DNA of 64,000 nt from Acidobacteriota bacterium (lineage in GTDB: Bacteria > Acidobacteriota > Blastocatellia > RBC074), in assembly GCA_016196035.1 (NCBI GenBank), contig JACPYM010000008.1, positions 88,597-152,596 of the forward strand, given 5' to 3'. Of the stretch, positions 51,556-60,435 are shown piece after piece. The notes beneath the pieces are model-generated. The model saw nothing but the letters and a program-made list of their open reading frames with translations, ran no database searches and was not told the DNA's origin. The translations under genes were made by a program, and so were the position numbers. How positions within the stretch are numbered: the stretch's first letter is position 1; each line of letters begins with the position of its first letter.

Positions 51556-53178
51556 TCAATGACGGCGAAACACATTCAACAGCCGTCGCGCGCTGCCTTG
51601 AAACAGCGACATCCCAGCCATGTAGCCGTACCCGATCAGAAACAACATCAGGAAAGGCACGGTCGCGTAGATATGACTGCGCAGCGCGTACCAAACGGCC
51701 ACGACGAAATAGAGCGCGAAGGACAATTCCAAGATGGGCAGCCAGCCTTTCTTGCGCCGGTATTTGCTGGCGACGTTCAACCAGTTGTCGTTGCTCTTTT
51801 CGACCTTATATTTGGGCGTGCGCACGAAGCTGGATTGAATGCGGAACAACGCTTCGAGCACAGCGCGCGTATTCGAGAAGACCAGCCCAATGCCCATCGC
51901 CATCGCCAGTGGGATTAGCGCAAACCGCCACTTCTCTTTCGGATGCAAATAGAGAATCGTCGTGCCGTAAAAACTCACTACTGAAAACGTCGCCAGCGTC
52001 AGCAGCGGCAGATCGAGCAGCAGCAGATGAAACATGCCCTGGTTGAACCGCGCGATCAGCACCGGGATATGCAGAATGCTGAGCGCAATCATCAGCGGCG
52101 CGGCGCAATTGCCGAACAGGCGGAAGAACAACTCCAGCTTTTGTTGCCGCGTCAATTGCGGATGCTTCAACAAACGCGGCATCAGCTTCAGCCCGACTTG
52201 CACCAGGCCCTTGGCCCAACGGCGCTGCTGCGCTTTGAAGGCGTTCATCTCGACCGGCAATTCCGCCGGCACGTCATCGTCAACCAGATAAACAAACTTC
52301 CAGCCCATCAACTGCGCGCGGAAGCTGAGGTCGGTGTCTTCGGTCAACGTATCGTGCTGCCAGCCGCCCGACCATTCGATGGCCTGTTTGCGCCACATCC
52401 CGGCGGTGCCGTTGAAGTTGAAGAACGCGCCGGTGCGATTGCGCGAGGTCTGTTCGACGACGAAATGACCGTCGAGCATCAACTCCTGAATGCGCGTGAG
52501 CAGCGAGAAGTTCGCGTTGATGTGGCCCCAGCGCATCTGCGCCATGCCGACTTTCTCGTCGCTGAAATAATCCACCATCCGGCGCAAGCAATCGGGCCGG
52601 GGCACGAAATCGGCGTCGAACACGGCGACCAATTCACCCTTTGCGCTTTTCAAGCCATTCTCCAACGCGCCCGCTTTGAAGCCGGTGCGGTCGTCGCGGT
52701 GAATGTAGTGAATGTCCAGGCCGCGCGCTTTGTATTCGTTGACGACGGCCTCGGCGATCTTGACCGTCTCGTCGGTCGAATCGTCGAGCACTTGAATGTC
52801 TAGCAGGTGGCGCGGGTAATCCAAGGCGGCGACGGCCCCGACCAGCCGTTCGACCACGTACATTTCGTTGAAGAGCGGCAACTGCACGGTGATGCGCGGC
52901 AACTCGCTTTCGGCAAAACTGCGCTGGGGATGCGGGCGAATGTTTCGGTAGCGCCAGAATTGATAAACCATCCGCACGCGGTACAGGCCGAGGATCGCCA
53001 GCAGCGTCAGGATGATGAAATAGAGAATGATGATCGTCCAATCAAAGCCATCGAGCGAATAGAGAGAACTGATGTTATCCGTCCCATTGCGCATAATCGG
53101 ATCGGCCAGCCGTTGCAGTTCATCCTTCACCGCCTCTTTGGTGGGAGCAACTTGTAAGAAGAAAGGGACAATGTGCAT
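51556..53178 (-). CDS. Cellulose synthase-like family 2 glycosyltransferase
   Basis: A 540-aa membrane protein. I take ATG 53178 ([20 protein letters not shown]); no good ribosome binding site is seen and a TTG at 53241 is an alternative. One helix near 50-72, then the GT2 domain: [29 protein letters not shown] near 125, FDADFVP near 186, [12 protein letters not shown] near 276 and QQRRWAKG near 313 (the D, DxD, TED, QxxRW set of processive enzymes). Four or more C-terminal helices follow. No PilZ domain is seen. It synthesises an extracellular beta-linked polysaccharide or glycolipid; the product is unknown. Confidence 0.9.
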   Translation of the reverse strand: MHIVPFFLQVAPTKEAVKDELQRLADPIMRNGTDNISSLYSLDGFDWTIIILYFIILTLLAILGLYRVRMVYQFWRYRNIRPHPQRSFAESELPRITVQLPLFNEMYVVERLVGAVAALDYPRHLLDIQVLDDSTDETVKIAEAVVNEYKARGLDIHYIHRDDRTGFKAGALENGLKSAKGELVAVFDADFVPRPDCLRRMVDYFSDEKVGMAQMRWGHINANFSLLTRIQELMLDGHFVVEQTSRNRTGAFFNFNGTAGMWRKQAIEWSGGWQHDTLTEDTDLSFRAQLMGWKFVYLVDDDVPAELPVEMNAFKAQQRRWAKGLVQVGLKLMPRLLKHPQLTRQQKLELFFRLFGNCAAPLMIALSILHIPVLIARFNQGMFHLLLLDLPLLTLATFSVVSFYGTTILYLHPKEKWRFALIPLAMAMGIGLVFSNTRAVLEALFRIQSSFVRTPKYKVEKSNDNWLNVASKYRRKKGWLPILELSFALYFVVAVWYALRSHIYATVPFLMLFLIGYGYMAGMSLFQGSARRLLNVFRRH

Positions 53179-53286
53179 ATATTTTGATAATCGAATGAGT
53201 GCGTGATGAAATGCCGCCCGCCTCGGCAGACGTTTTGACAACAGGCGAGCATGTTAGCCGGGCGCACTGGGCTGTCAATGCGTCCG

Positions 53287-53383
53287 GCTGTGCGACAAGG
53301 CTGCCAGCTTGTCGGGGCGTCGCGGTGAAACCTATTGGTTCGTCAGCCGAGACTCCGACAAGCTGGCAGCCTTGTCGCACAGC
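53287..53383. repeat. REPIN-like inverted doublet 3
   Basis: A 29-nt block at 53287-53315 recurs as its exact reverse complement at 53355-53383; each holds a palindrome GACAAG..GCTGCCAGC..TTGTC. The loop is 39 nt. The right arm overlaps the first base of the glmM stop codon and could terminate the cdaA-cdaR-glmM transcript. Confidence 0.9.
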
Positions 53384-54729
53384 TAACCAATCTCAGTCTG
53401 AATCACGGCAGCAACGGCTTCAGCGTGCCGTTGCACCACATCTGCATCCGCCGCCTCGACCATCACGCGCACCAGGTTTTCGGTACCCGAATAGCGCACG
53501 AGCAAGCGCCCGTTATCGCCCAACGCCTGATTGACCGCGTCCATCGCCGCTTTGATGGACGGCACGGTGTCGAGTTTCGGCTTGCTGGTGACGCGCACGT
53601 TGATCGTCTTTTGCGGGAAGCGCGTGAAGCCGCCCGCCAGCGTGCCCAGCGATTTGCCGGTGGCCTGGATGACGCGCAGCACTTCGAGCGCGCTGAGCAT
53701 GCCGTCGCCCGCCAGCGAGAGTTCGGGAAAGATCAGATGGCCGGATTGTTCGCCGCCGAGGCTGCCGCCGTTGGTCAGCAACTCTTCGAGCACGTATTTA
53801 TCGCCAACGCTGGTACGCACCAATTCAATGCCGCGCGCGCGCAGGGCGACTTCCAATCCCAGATTGCTCATGACGGTCGCGACGACGCGGTTCCCTGCCA
53901 GCTTGTCTTGCGCGTGCAGATATTCGGCCACGATAAACAGCATTTGATCGCCATCCACCAGTTGGCCGTGTTCATCCACCAACAGCAAGCGGTCGGCATC
54001 GCCATCAAAGGCCAGCCCTAAAGCCGCGCCCGCCTCTTTGACGCGCGCTTGCAGCGTTTCGGGATGGAGCGAGCCGCAAGCGAGATTGATGTTGCGTCCA
54101 TTCGGTTCGGCGTTGATCGCCAGCACCTCAGCGCCCAGCGCGGTGAATAAACGCGGCGCTAATTCTGACGAAGCGCCATTGGCGCAATCCACGACCAGTT
54201 TCATGCCGTGCAAGGCGACACTCGCGCCGAATTCTTCGCGCAGAAAGGCCAAGTACTGTTCGCGCAATTGCGGTTCGGTTTCGATGATCGCGAGCGGCAT
54301 GACCGGGAAACTTGCCGCGTCGGCTTTCAAATCGCGTTCGATGGCCTGTTCGGTCGCATCGTCCAGCTTGCGGCCCGTGGGTGCGAAGACCTTGATCCCG
54401 TTGTCTTGATAAGGATTGTGCGAGGCCGAGATGACGACGCCGGCGTCGGCGTTGAGCACGCGCGTCAGATAGGCCACGCCCGGCGTCGTGATGACGCCCG
54501 CCGCCCGCACGCTGCCACCCGCCGCCGCGATGCCGCGCCCGATGGCGGCTTCGATCCAATCACCAGATTCGCGCGTGTCGCGGCCAATCACGAGTTGCGG
54601 CGCACGCCCGTGTAGCGCGCGTAATTCACTGGCAAGCGAATACCCGATGCGTTCGACTGTTGGCGCGTCCAGCGGGAACTGTCCCGCGACGCCACGAATT
54701 CCATCCGTCCCAAAAAATTCACCCATCAT
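53383..54729 (-). CDS. glmM: Phosphoglucosamine mutase GlmM
   Basis: A 448-aa protein (normal length for GlmM), starting MMGEFFGTDGIRGVAG. Motifs: active-site serine in ISASHNPYQDNGIKVF near 102, metal-binding LAFDGDADR near 243, sugar-binding GGEQSGH near 325 and phosphate-binding RYSGTENLVRVM near 412. It converts glucosamine-6-phosphate to glucosamine-1-phosphate for UDP-GlcNAc and peptidoglycan synthesis in the cytoplasm. It is the third gene of cdaA-cdaR-glmM; in other bacteria GlmM physically inhibits CdaA. Confidence 0.96.
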   Translation of the reverse strand: MMGEFFGTDGIRGVAGQFPLDAPTVERIGYSLASELRALHGRAPQLVIGRDTRESGDWIEAAIGRGIAAAGGSVRAAGVITTPGVAYLTRVLNADAGVVISASHNPYQDNGIKVFAPTGRKLDDATEQAIERDLKADAASFPVMPLAIIETEPQLREQYLAFLREEFGASVALHGMKLVVDCANGASSELAPRLFTALGAEVLAINAEPNGRNINLACGSLHPETLQARVKEAGAALGLAFDGDADRLLLVDEHGQLVDGDQMLFIVAEYLHAQDKLAGNRVVATVMSNLGLEVALRARGIELVRTSVGDKYVLEELLTNGGSLGGEQSGHLIFPELSLAGDGMLSALEVLRVIQATGKSLGTLAGGFTRFPQKTINVRVTSKPKLDTVPSIKAAMDAVNQALGDNGRLLVRYSGTENLVRVMVEAADADVVQRHAEAVAAVIQTEIG

Positions 54730-54766
54730 GCTTCCCTGACGCGGCACGGCAACAGAGGCGCTGCCG

Positions 54767-55744
54767 TTAGCGTTTCACCTTTACTTCAGTTGGATTGATG
54801 CTTTTGATTTCGATTTGCCGGGCCAGCCCATCGGGCAGCCGCACACGCGGCGGCGCGGACTCGGCATTGGCGGGCAAAGTATTAAGATTGAGTTCGACCT
54901 TTAGCTCATCCGCGCGCAATGCTTCGAGTTCGGCGCGCGGGCCGAGCAAAACCACTTCGACCGTCTTCGTGAGCAACCGCGTGTTATGCGGCGCACCAAT
55001 TAATTGCACCGGCAAATTGGCGAACAGTCGCGAAGCGCGGCGTTCGCCAATTTCCAGGGCGAGGGTCACCGCCGTGCGATTGGTGACACGCAACGCAGGC
55101 TGCGGCACCTCGACCTCCACGGTTGCGCTGAAGCTTTGCCGACGCCCTTTGAGGCTGACACTTTCGGTCTTGACCTGCTTCACCGCGTCGAGCAGGGATT
55201 GCGGTCCCATAATTTCCACTTCGTTCGGGGTGGCCGTGATGCGATAAAGTTCGACCCCCTCTTCCAGCCCGCCGATAAGCTGCGGCTCGACTTTGACTGA
55301 TTTTTTGGTGATGGGTTCCAGCCGGAATTTGATGCTGGCGGGTTCGATCTGCAATACCTCAACGCCGTCGGGTGCCACGACATCTTTTAGCTTGAGTTGC
55401 ACCACGCGCTCACCCGGCTCTTTATTCGCCAGGTTGGCGAGCACCGAGAGTTGATTGGGCAGCAGGCCGCGCACCTGGTCGCGGGGGCCGCGCAATCGCA
55501 GGCTGACGGTTTGCGGCGCGCTGTCGCCTAACAGTTCGACACCCTGGCTCAAACCGGTAAATTCAACCGGCACCCCCACCACGCGGACTTCGCTCAACGG
55601 TTGCCGGGCAATCAGATAAAGCAACGCGGCCAGCGCCAAAGCAATCGCTTTCAAGCCCAGACCTTTCCATTCTGCTTCTGACAGATGAGTTAGGCGCTGA
55701 TACAGGCGCAGTGGATTGAGCCATTGCAGGAAGTTCGCTTTCAT
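54767..55744 (-). CDS. cdaR: CdaR-like YbbR-domain protein
   Basis: A 325-aa protein with one transmembrane helix near 29-45 (GLGLKAIALALAALLYLIAR) and an extracytoplasmic part of about three YbbR repeats (VRVVGVPVEFTGLSQGVELL, VKVEPQLIGGLEEGVELYRI, RLFANLPVQLIGAPHNTRLL). It modulates the activity of the diadenylate cyclase, whose gene ends 6 nt upstream. A 37-nt gap leads to glmM. Confidence 0.92.
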   Translation of the reverse strand: MKANFLQWLNPLRLYQRLTHLSEAEWKGLGLKAIALALAALLYLIARQPLSEVRVVGVPVEFTGLSQGVELLGDSAPQTVSLRLRGPRDQVRGLLPNQLSVLANLANKEPGERVVQLKLKDVVAPDGVEVLQIEPASIKFRLEPITKKSVKVEPQLIGGLEEGVELYRITATPNEVEIMGPQSLLDAVKQVKTESVSLKGRRQSFSATVEVEVPQPALRVTNRTAVTLALEIGERRASRLFANLPVQLIGAPHNTRLLTKTVEVVLLGPRAELEALRADELKVELNLNTLPANAESAPPRVRLPDGLARQIEIKSINPTEVKVKR

Positions 55745-55750
55745 CGTGCG

Positions 55751-56653
55751 TTAGCCCTCCTGCACCCGGCCTGCTTTGCCACGGCTTGACGCGATGATCT
55801 CGTCCAGTTCGCGCTGGCGTTCACGCTCTTCTTCTTCCTGGGCGGCGGTTTCGGCTTCGGTACGCCAGGGTTCCATCGCGCTTTGAATCATGCGGCGCAA
55901 TTTCGGGCCATCCAGATTGCGGTACAACTTGCCATCCATCACGAACGAAATCGCGCCCGTCTCTTCAGACACGACCACGGCGAAAGCATCGCTGTCTTCG
56001 GTCACACCGATGGCCGCTCGATGGCGAGTGCCCAACTCGCGCGAGACCAACGGATTTTGCGTCAAAGGAAGAAAACAGGAAGCCGCCGCCACACGGCCAT
56101 TGCTGATAATCGCGGCCCCGTCGTGCAGTGGCGTATGAGTGTTGAAAATCGTCACCAGCAAATCATAAGTAAGCCGCGCATCCAGTTTGATGCCGCCTTC
56201 GATGAAGGAGCGCAAACCCACATCCCGCTCAAACACCATCAGCGCCCCGATCTTTTCGGAGGAAAGCGTATTCGCCACCAGCACGACTTCGTCATACCAT
56301 TCGTCGCCGAAGGTGTTCACGCGCTTTTTGGTGCGCACCATCGGGAAGCGAATGTTCTTGCCCAAGTGAGTCAGCGCGGCGCGAATCTCGTGTTGGAAAA
56401 GCACAATCACCGCGAAGCCCAAATAGAATGTCGCCGTGCGTAAGAGCATCTGCACCGTCGTCAATCCAAGCTGATTGGACAATTCATAGAGCGCCCCGAC
56501 CAAACCCAAACCAACGACCATTTGCACCGCGCGCGTCCCGTGCACCAGGCGTAACAATTCGTAAATCAGCACGGCCACAATCAGGATGTCCAGCACGTCG
56601 CGGATCGGCCACGCCTGCCAAAACCCCGCTAATTGTACCCAGATGCCATGCAT
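55751..56653 (-). CDS. cdaA: Membrane diadenylate cyclase CdaA
   Basis: A 300-aa protein from ATG 56653 (MHGIWVQLAGFWQAWPIRDV); a longer in-frame reading to 56731 has no better start signal. Three transmembrane helices occupy about 18-88. The DisA_N catalytic domain spans about 105-265 with HDGAAIIS near 185 and GTRHRAAIGVTEDSDAF near 215 (the DGA and RHR motifs). It makes c-di-AMP from two ATP, controlling potassium, osmotic and cell-wall homeostasis. A Glu/Arg-rich coil ends the protein. Confidence 0.95.
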   Translation of the reverse strand: MHGIWVQLAGFWQAWPIRDVLDILIVAVLIYELLRLVHGTRAVQMVVGLGLVGALYELSNQLGLTTVQMLLRTATFYLGFAVIVLFQHEIRAALTHLGKNIRFPMVRTKKRVNTFGDEWYDEVVLVANTLSSEKIGALMVFERDVGLRSFIEGGIKLDARLTYDLLVTIFNTHTPLHDGAAIISNGRVAAASCFLPLTQNPLVSRELGTRHRAAIGVTEDSDAFAVVVSEETGAISFVMDGKLYRNLDGPKLRRMIQSAMEPWRTEAETAAQEEEERERQRELDEIIASSRGKAGRVQEG

Positions 56654-56932
56654 GTAATTTTCCGTGTTGCCTATCCCAATGAAAACTTGAGTGCGCCCCG
56701 CCAACCTTACATTCGGCAGATAAACCCGCATTTGCCCGACCCTGTAACTGGATCAAGCCGTAAGGGAAATGGATTACTCTGACGAACAGCGAAGAGGGAG
56801 TGTGCCCTAACAGGCTCATTCTGCGTCACCAGCGCGGGCGCAGTGTAGCATAAGCGCCCAAAACGCCGCGACGCGATTTTTGGCGGGGGCTGAGCAACCA
56901 AATCAACCCAAATACCCGGCAACATTACGCAA
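56654..56932. promoter_or_regulatory. Leader and promoter region of the cdaA operon
   Basis: No gene is visible in these 279 bp. The leftward promoter of cdaA-cdaR-glmM must lie here. I did not find a clear -35/-10 pair, nor a ydaO-type c-di-AMP riboswitch. Confidence 0.3.
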
Positions 56933-57006
56933 AAGAGCACGGAGTTCAGGCTTCAGGCTGTGTTCGGATTGCCCAACATAGCCTGAAGCCTGGACTCCGT
57001 GCTCTT
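56933..57006. terminator. Long hairpin terminator after the first BNR gene
   Basis: Bases 56933-56964 pair with 56975-57006 (32 bp with two G-T-type mismatches) around a 10-nt loop. On the minus strand the stem is followed by TTTT-type sequence, and it lies 31 nt after the BNR gene stop. Confidence 0.8.
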
Positions 57007-57037
57007 GCTTAACGTTTGCGTGTCTGTCTCGTAGCCG

Positions 57038-60000
57038 TTACTTCACGCGCACCTGCACCGTATTGGCCGCCCGGCCATCCGCCGTCAGCACCAAATCAAC
57101 CACCCCGCGCCCAATCAGCGTGCGCGGCAACCGCAAGTTCGCTTGATCCAAGCCCACCAAGCCGCCTTGCGGCCCGGCGAACAGCACTTCCGACGCTTCC
57201 CCGCCGATGCGGCAGGTCACCGCGTTGGCCGCTGCCCCCCGGAAGCCTGTGCCGAACAACACCAGAATGACCTGATCCCCTTCCGGCCCCAAGTCAATCT
57301 CACGTGGCACTTGTCGTCCGCCTTCCGTTTGCGACAGCAATTCCAGACTCTGGCTGCCATCGGCTTTGGCGCGAAAGACCACGCCCGCCGGGACGCCCTG
57401 CCCATTGGCGTTCGCTGTGAACCAGCCCGGCGCGGCACTGACGATGTTGATCGTCCCTTGTGAAATGGTGCCATCGCCACTCGTCACCGTGACTGTCGCC
57501 GCGCCATTCGCCGTGCCCGGTGGAATCAAATAGTTGATCTGTTGCGGCGCGACAAAAAACAACGGGGCTTCGCGTTCGACACCCGCGCTGTCTTTGACCT
57601 TGATCACGCTGCCGGCGAGTTTGGTCGGCAGCGGCACACTGGTGGCGACTTCGACGCCGGTGCCCAGGCTTTCGCCAAAGGCCGCCGCGATGGAGTCACT
57701 GCCAAAGGCCGTGGCCGAAAAACTCGCCGCCGACACTGTCGCCACGGCTTTGACCGTGCTGGGGGTGAGCGCCAGTTTCCAGATGCCGCGGCCATGTGTG
57801 GCAATGACCAGATTCTTCGTTGCCTCGTGGTAACGCACAGTGAACACCGCGATGCGGGGCAGTCCCGTGCCCAGCCGCACCCAGTTCGCGCCGCCATTCG
57901 TGGTTTGAAACACGCCGATGTCGGTGCCGAGGTAATACGTGTTCGCCTGATTCGGATCCACCGCCACGCTGTTGGCTGGGGTGTCAGGCAAATCACCTGA
58001 AATGTCTGTCCATGTGCCACCCTGATCGTTGGTCAGAAAGACCTTGCCCGGAGTGGCGGGCGTGTTGGCATTGAAGCCCGAATACACCACGACCGCGCGG
58101 CGTTGTTCGTTCGGATCAAGGCCGATGTCGGTGATAAAGCGATTGGGCAATGGAGCTTTGGTGACATTGCGCCACGTGGCACTGCCCAGCTTGCCCGCGT
58201 CGGTCGTGACTTGCACGTTGCCATCTGAGGTACCCACCCAGACGACTTCGCCTGGGGGATCGCTGCCCTGGGCCGGATTCAAGCGCGGATGTGCGGCAAT
58301 GGCGTTCAGGCGGCCTTGCCCCTTGGACAAATCCGTGCCGAATCCATCGCTGCTTGGCCCAATGCCAATGAAATTCACGCCGCGATCCGCCGTGCGATAA
58401 AGACGGTGCGTGCCGAAATACACCACGTTGCCTTGCTCGCCCGTGAAGCCGGGATGACCGGCCAACGGGGCGTAAAAGCCTACGCGGTCGGTCGGATTGA
58501 AGCCGCCCGCCCGAGCGGTGCAATTGCTGCAACGGCGGTTGAGCCAGGCAATCTGATTGACCGTACCATCCAGTGTCACGCGCGGGCCAAAACGCGCGGC
58601 GGTCGCGCTGCTGGAATTCTGAAACGTCTGCCAGACGACCTTCGGATTCGACTGGTCAATGTACGCGAAGCCGCCGTCGCCCTCGGCCAGATTCGTCCAA
58701 CTGGCGTTGCCGCTGTAACGATTGGTGCCGTTGTCCTGCGTGCCGCCGACCATGAAATCGAGCGAGGTCGGATGCAGCGCGATCATCTGAAATTGGGTGA
58801 TGTTCAGCGTGTTGTTCAAACTCGTCCAGGCCACGCTGGCGGCAGCCGCTTTGGCGTTGTTGGTGCGGAAGACGCCGCCGTCATTGCCGGTGAAGAGAAT
58901 GCTGGGATTGTTGCGCGCGACGGCGATGGCGTGTGAATCGGCGTGCAAGCCGCCGCTGGTCGCATCGCCATAACTGATGTCTTCCCACGTCTGGCCCGCG
59001 TTGGTCGTGCGCCAGAGCGTGCCGCTGTCATTCGTTTCAGCCGCCGAGGTGGCGTAATACACCACGCGCGCATCCGCCGGGTCGGTCAGGATTGCCAAGT
59101 TGTAGTTGGTTTGCCCGGCGTCTTGCGGCGTGGCGACTTGTGTCCAATTCGCGCCGTTGTTGGTCGAACGGAAGATGCCCAGCAGTGTGCTGTCGGTGGC
59201 GGCCAGGGCGGCGTAAATGGTCGAATTTTGCGATCCCTGTAGCGGCGGCCCGACGGCCAGCGCGATGCGGCGAAAACCATCGGCGGGCAAACCGGTTTGC
59301 AGATACGTCCAGGTTTGACCGCCGTTTTCGGAGCGATAAATGCCGTCATCGAGCATCGCGGCAAAGACGCGCTGGCGGTTGAGCGGATCGGTGACGACAT
59401 CCATCGCCGAGATGCGTCCGCCGTCGCCTGGGACATTCAGGTTTGCCCAGGTCTGGCCGCCATCGGTCGTCTTCCACAAACCGCGCTGACCGAGCGGCGC
59501 GTTGATGAAGGGGCTGCTGGCCGGACTGCTGGAACGGCCCGTCCCGGTGGTGACGTAAACCGTGTTCGTGTTGGTCGGATCAATCTCGATCTTCAAAATG
59601 CCCGCGTTGATGAAGACGGGCTGCACCGGCGCGAAGGTCGAATTGGGGCCGGTGATGACTTGCCAATTCGCGCCACCGTCGGTGGATTTCAAAATGCCTG
59701 CGCCGTAATAGCTCGCCCCGCTGAAAGGATTGCCTTCGCCAGTGCCCGCCCAGATGACGTTTGGGTTGACCGGATCAATGGCAATGTCGCCAATCGCCAG
59801 CGAAGGCGCGTTGTCGGTCAAGGGCCGCCAATTCTCGCCGCCGTCATCCGAACGCCAAACGCCGCCCTGGGCCGAGCCTAGATAGACCGTGCGATTGTTC
59901 GTACCATCGAATTGCGGATGCAACGCCAGCGCCGAGACGCGCCCCGCACACGGCAACCGTTTTTCGCCAAAGTTGATGGGGAACTGGCCGATCTGCTGGC

Positions 60001-60340
60001 CGATGGGCATGGGGCCGAGCGGCTGCCAAGCCACCTGCTCAATGTCGGCGGTGCGCAAATGCAATTCGCGTTGGCGCGCTTCGGCTGCTTCCATCTGCTC
60101 AAAAGCACGCAGCCGCGCCTGTAGCGGAATCGTTTTTTGCGGATAGGCGCGCGCTTCATAAAACCAGGCTTCACGCGCTTCGCCTTCGCCTTCGTTCTCT
60201 TCGCCAGCGCTGGCGGCCTCGCGCGTCTCGTCAACGTTTTCGACGCGCGTGTATTTCAAGAAACCGAAAGCCAAGCCACTGCATAACAGCAGGCTGGCGG
60301 CCAACAACCAAAATTTCTTTTGGTACGACATGGATAGCAA
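57038..60340 (-). CDS. Secreted BNR-repeat protein with Solibacter-type C-terminal domain (1)
   Basis: A protein of about 1,100 aa. AGGAGG at 60348-60353 is 7 nt before a TTG at 60340 but 16 nt before the ATG at 60331 (MSYQKKFWLLAASLLLCSGL), so TTG is my preferred start. Signal anchor, then an acidic segment, then from about 100 sortilin/BNR-type propeller repeats with GGVWRSDDGGENWRPLTDN, GILKSTDGGANWQVITG and Asp-box-like S-x-D-x-G-x-T-W motifs. The last 200 residues (VAPQQINYLIPPGTANGAAT, GWFTANANGQGVPAGVVFRA) are the Soli_cterm type domain (TIGR03437). Extracellular, with possible glycan or protein binding; no enzyme activity can be assigned. A paralogue lies directly upstream. Confidence 0.9.
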   Translation of the reverse strand: MLSMSYQKKFWLLAASLLLCSGLAFGFLKYTRVENVDETREAASAGEENEGEGEAREAWFYEARAYPQKTIPLQARLRAFEQMEAAEARQRELHLRTADIEQVAWQPLGPMPIGQQIGQFPINFGEKRLPCAGRVSALALHPQFDGTNNRTVYLGSAQGGVWRSDDGGENWRPLTDNAPSLAIGDIAIDPVNPNVIWAGTGEGNPFSGASYYGAGILKSTDGGANWQVITGPNSTFAPVQPVFINAGILKIEIDPTNTNTVYVTTGTGRSSSPASSPFINAPLGQRGLWKTTDGGQTWANLNVPGDGGRISAMDVVTDPLNRQRVFAAMLDDGIYRSENGGQTWTYLQTGLPADGFRRIALAVGPPLQGSQNSTIYAALAATDSTLLGIFRSTNNGANWTQVATPQDAGQTNYNLAILTDPADARVVYYATSAAETNDSGTLWRTTNAGQTWEDISYGDATSGGLHADSHAIAVARNNPSILFTGNDGGVFRTNNAKAAAASVAWTSLNNTLNITQFQMIALHPTSLDFMVGGTQDNGTNRYSGNASWTNLAEGDGGFAYIDQSNPKVVWQTFQNSSSATAARFGPRVTLDGTVNQIAWLNRRCSNCTARAGGFNPTDRVGFYAPLAGHPGFTGEQGNVVYFGTHRLYRTADRGVNFIGIGPSSDGFGTDLSKGQGRLNAIAAHPRLNPAQGSDPPGEVVWVGTSDGNVQVTTDAGKLGSATWRNVTKAPLPNRFITDIGLDPNEQRRAVVVYSGFNANTPATPGKVFLTNDQGGTWTDISGDLPDTPANSVAVDPNQANTYYLGTDIGVFQTTNGGANWVRLGTGLPRIAVFTVRYHEATKNLVIATHGRGIWKLALTPSTVKAVATVSAASFSATAFGSDSIAAAFGESLGTGVEVATSVPLPTKLAGSVIKVKDSAGVEREAPLFFVAPQQINYLIPPGTANGAATVTVTSGDGTISQGTINIVSAAPGWFTANANGQGVPAGVVFRAKADGSQSLELLSQTEGGRQVPREIDLGPEGDQVILVLFGTGFRGAAANAVTCRIGGEASEVLFAGPQGGLVGLDQANLRLPRTLIGRGVVDLVLTADGRAANTVQVRVK

Positions 60341-60379
60341 GGGAAAACCTCCTACAGTTGAAAGAACAAGTTGTTCAAA

Positions 60380-60424
60380 CACGCCAAGCGGCCAGCCCGG
60401 TTTTAGGGCTGACCGCTTGGCGTG
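60380..60424. terminator. Hairpin terminator of the second BNR gene
   Basis: A 19-bp stem with one mismatch (60380-60398 with 60406-60424) around GGTTTTA, 11 nt after the stop of the upstream minus-strand gene and just before the ribosome binding site region of the next. Confidence 0.78.
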
Positions 60425-60435
60425 CTCATCACGTT

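Noticed and set aside
56484..56940. Small minus-strand frames upstream of cdaA
   Set aside because: No ribosome binding site, no family resemblance; they lie in the operon leader.
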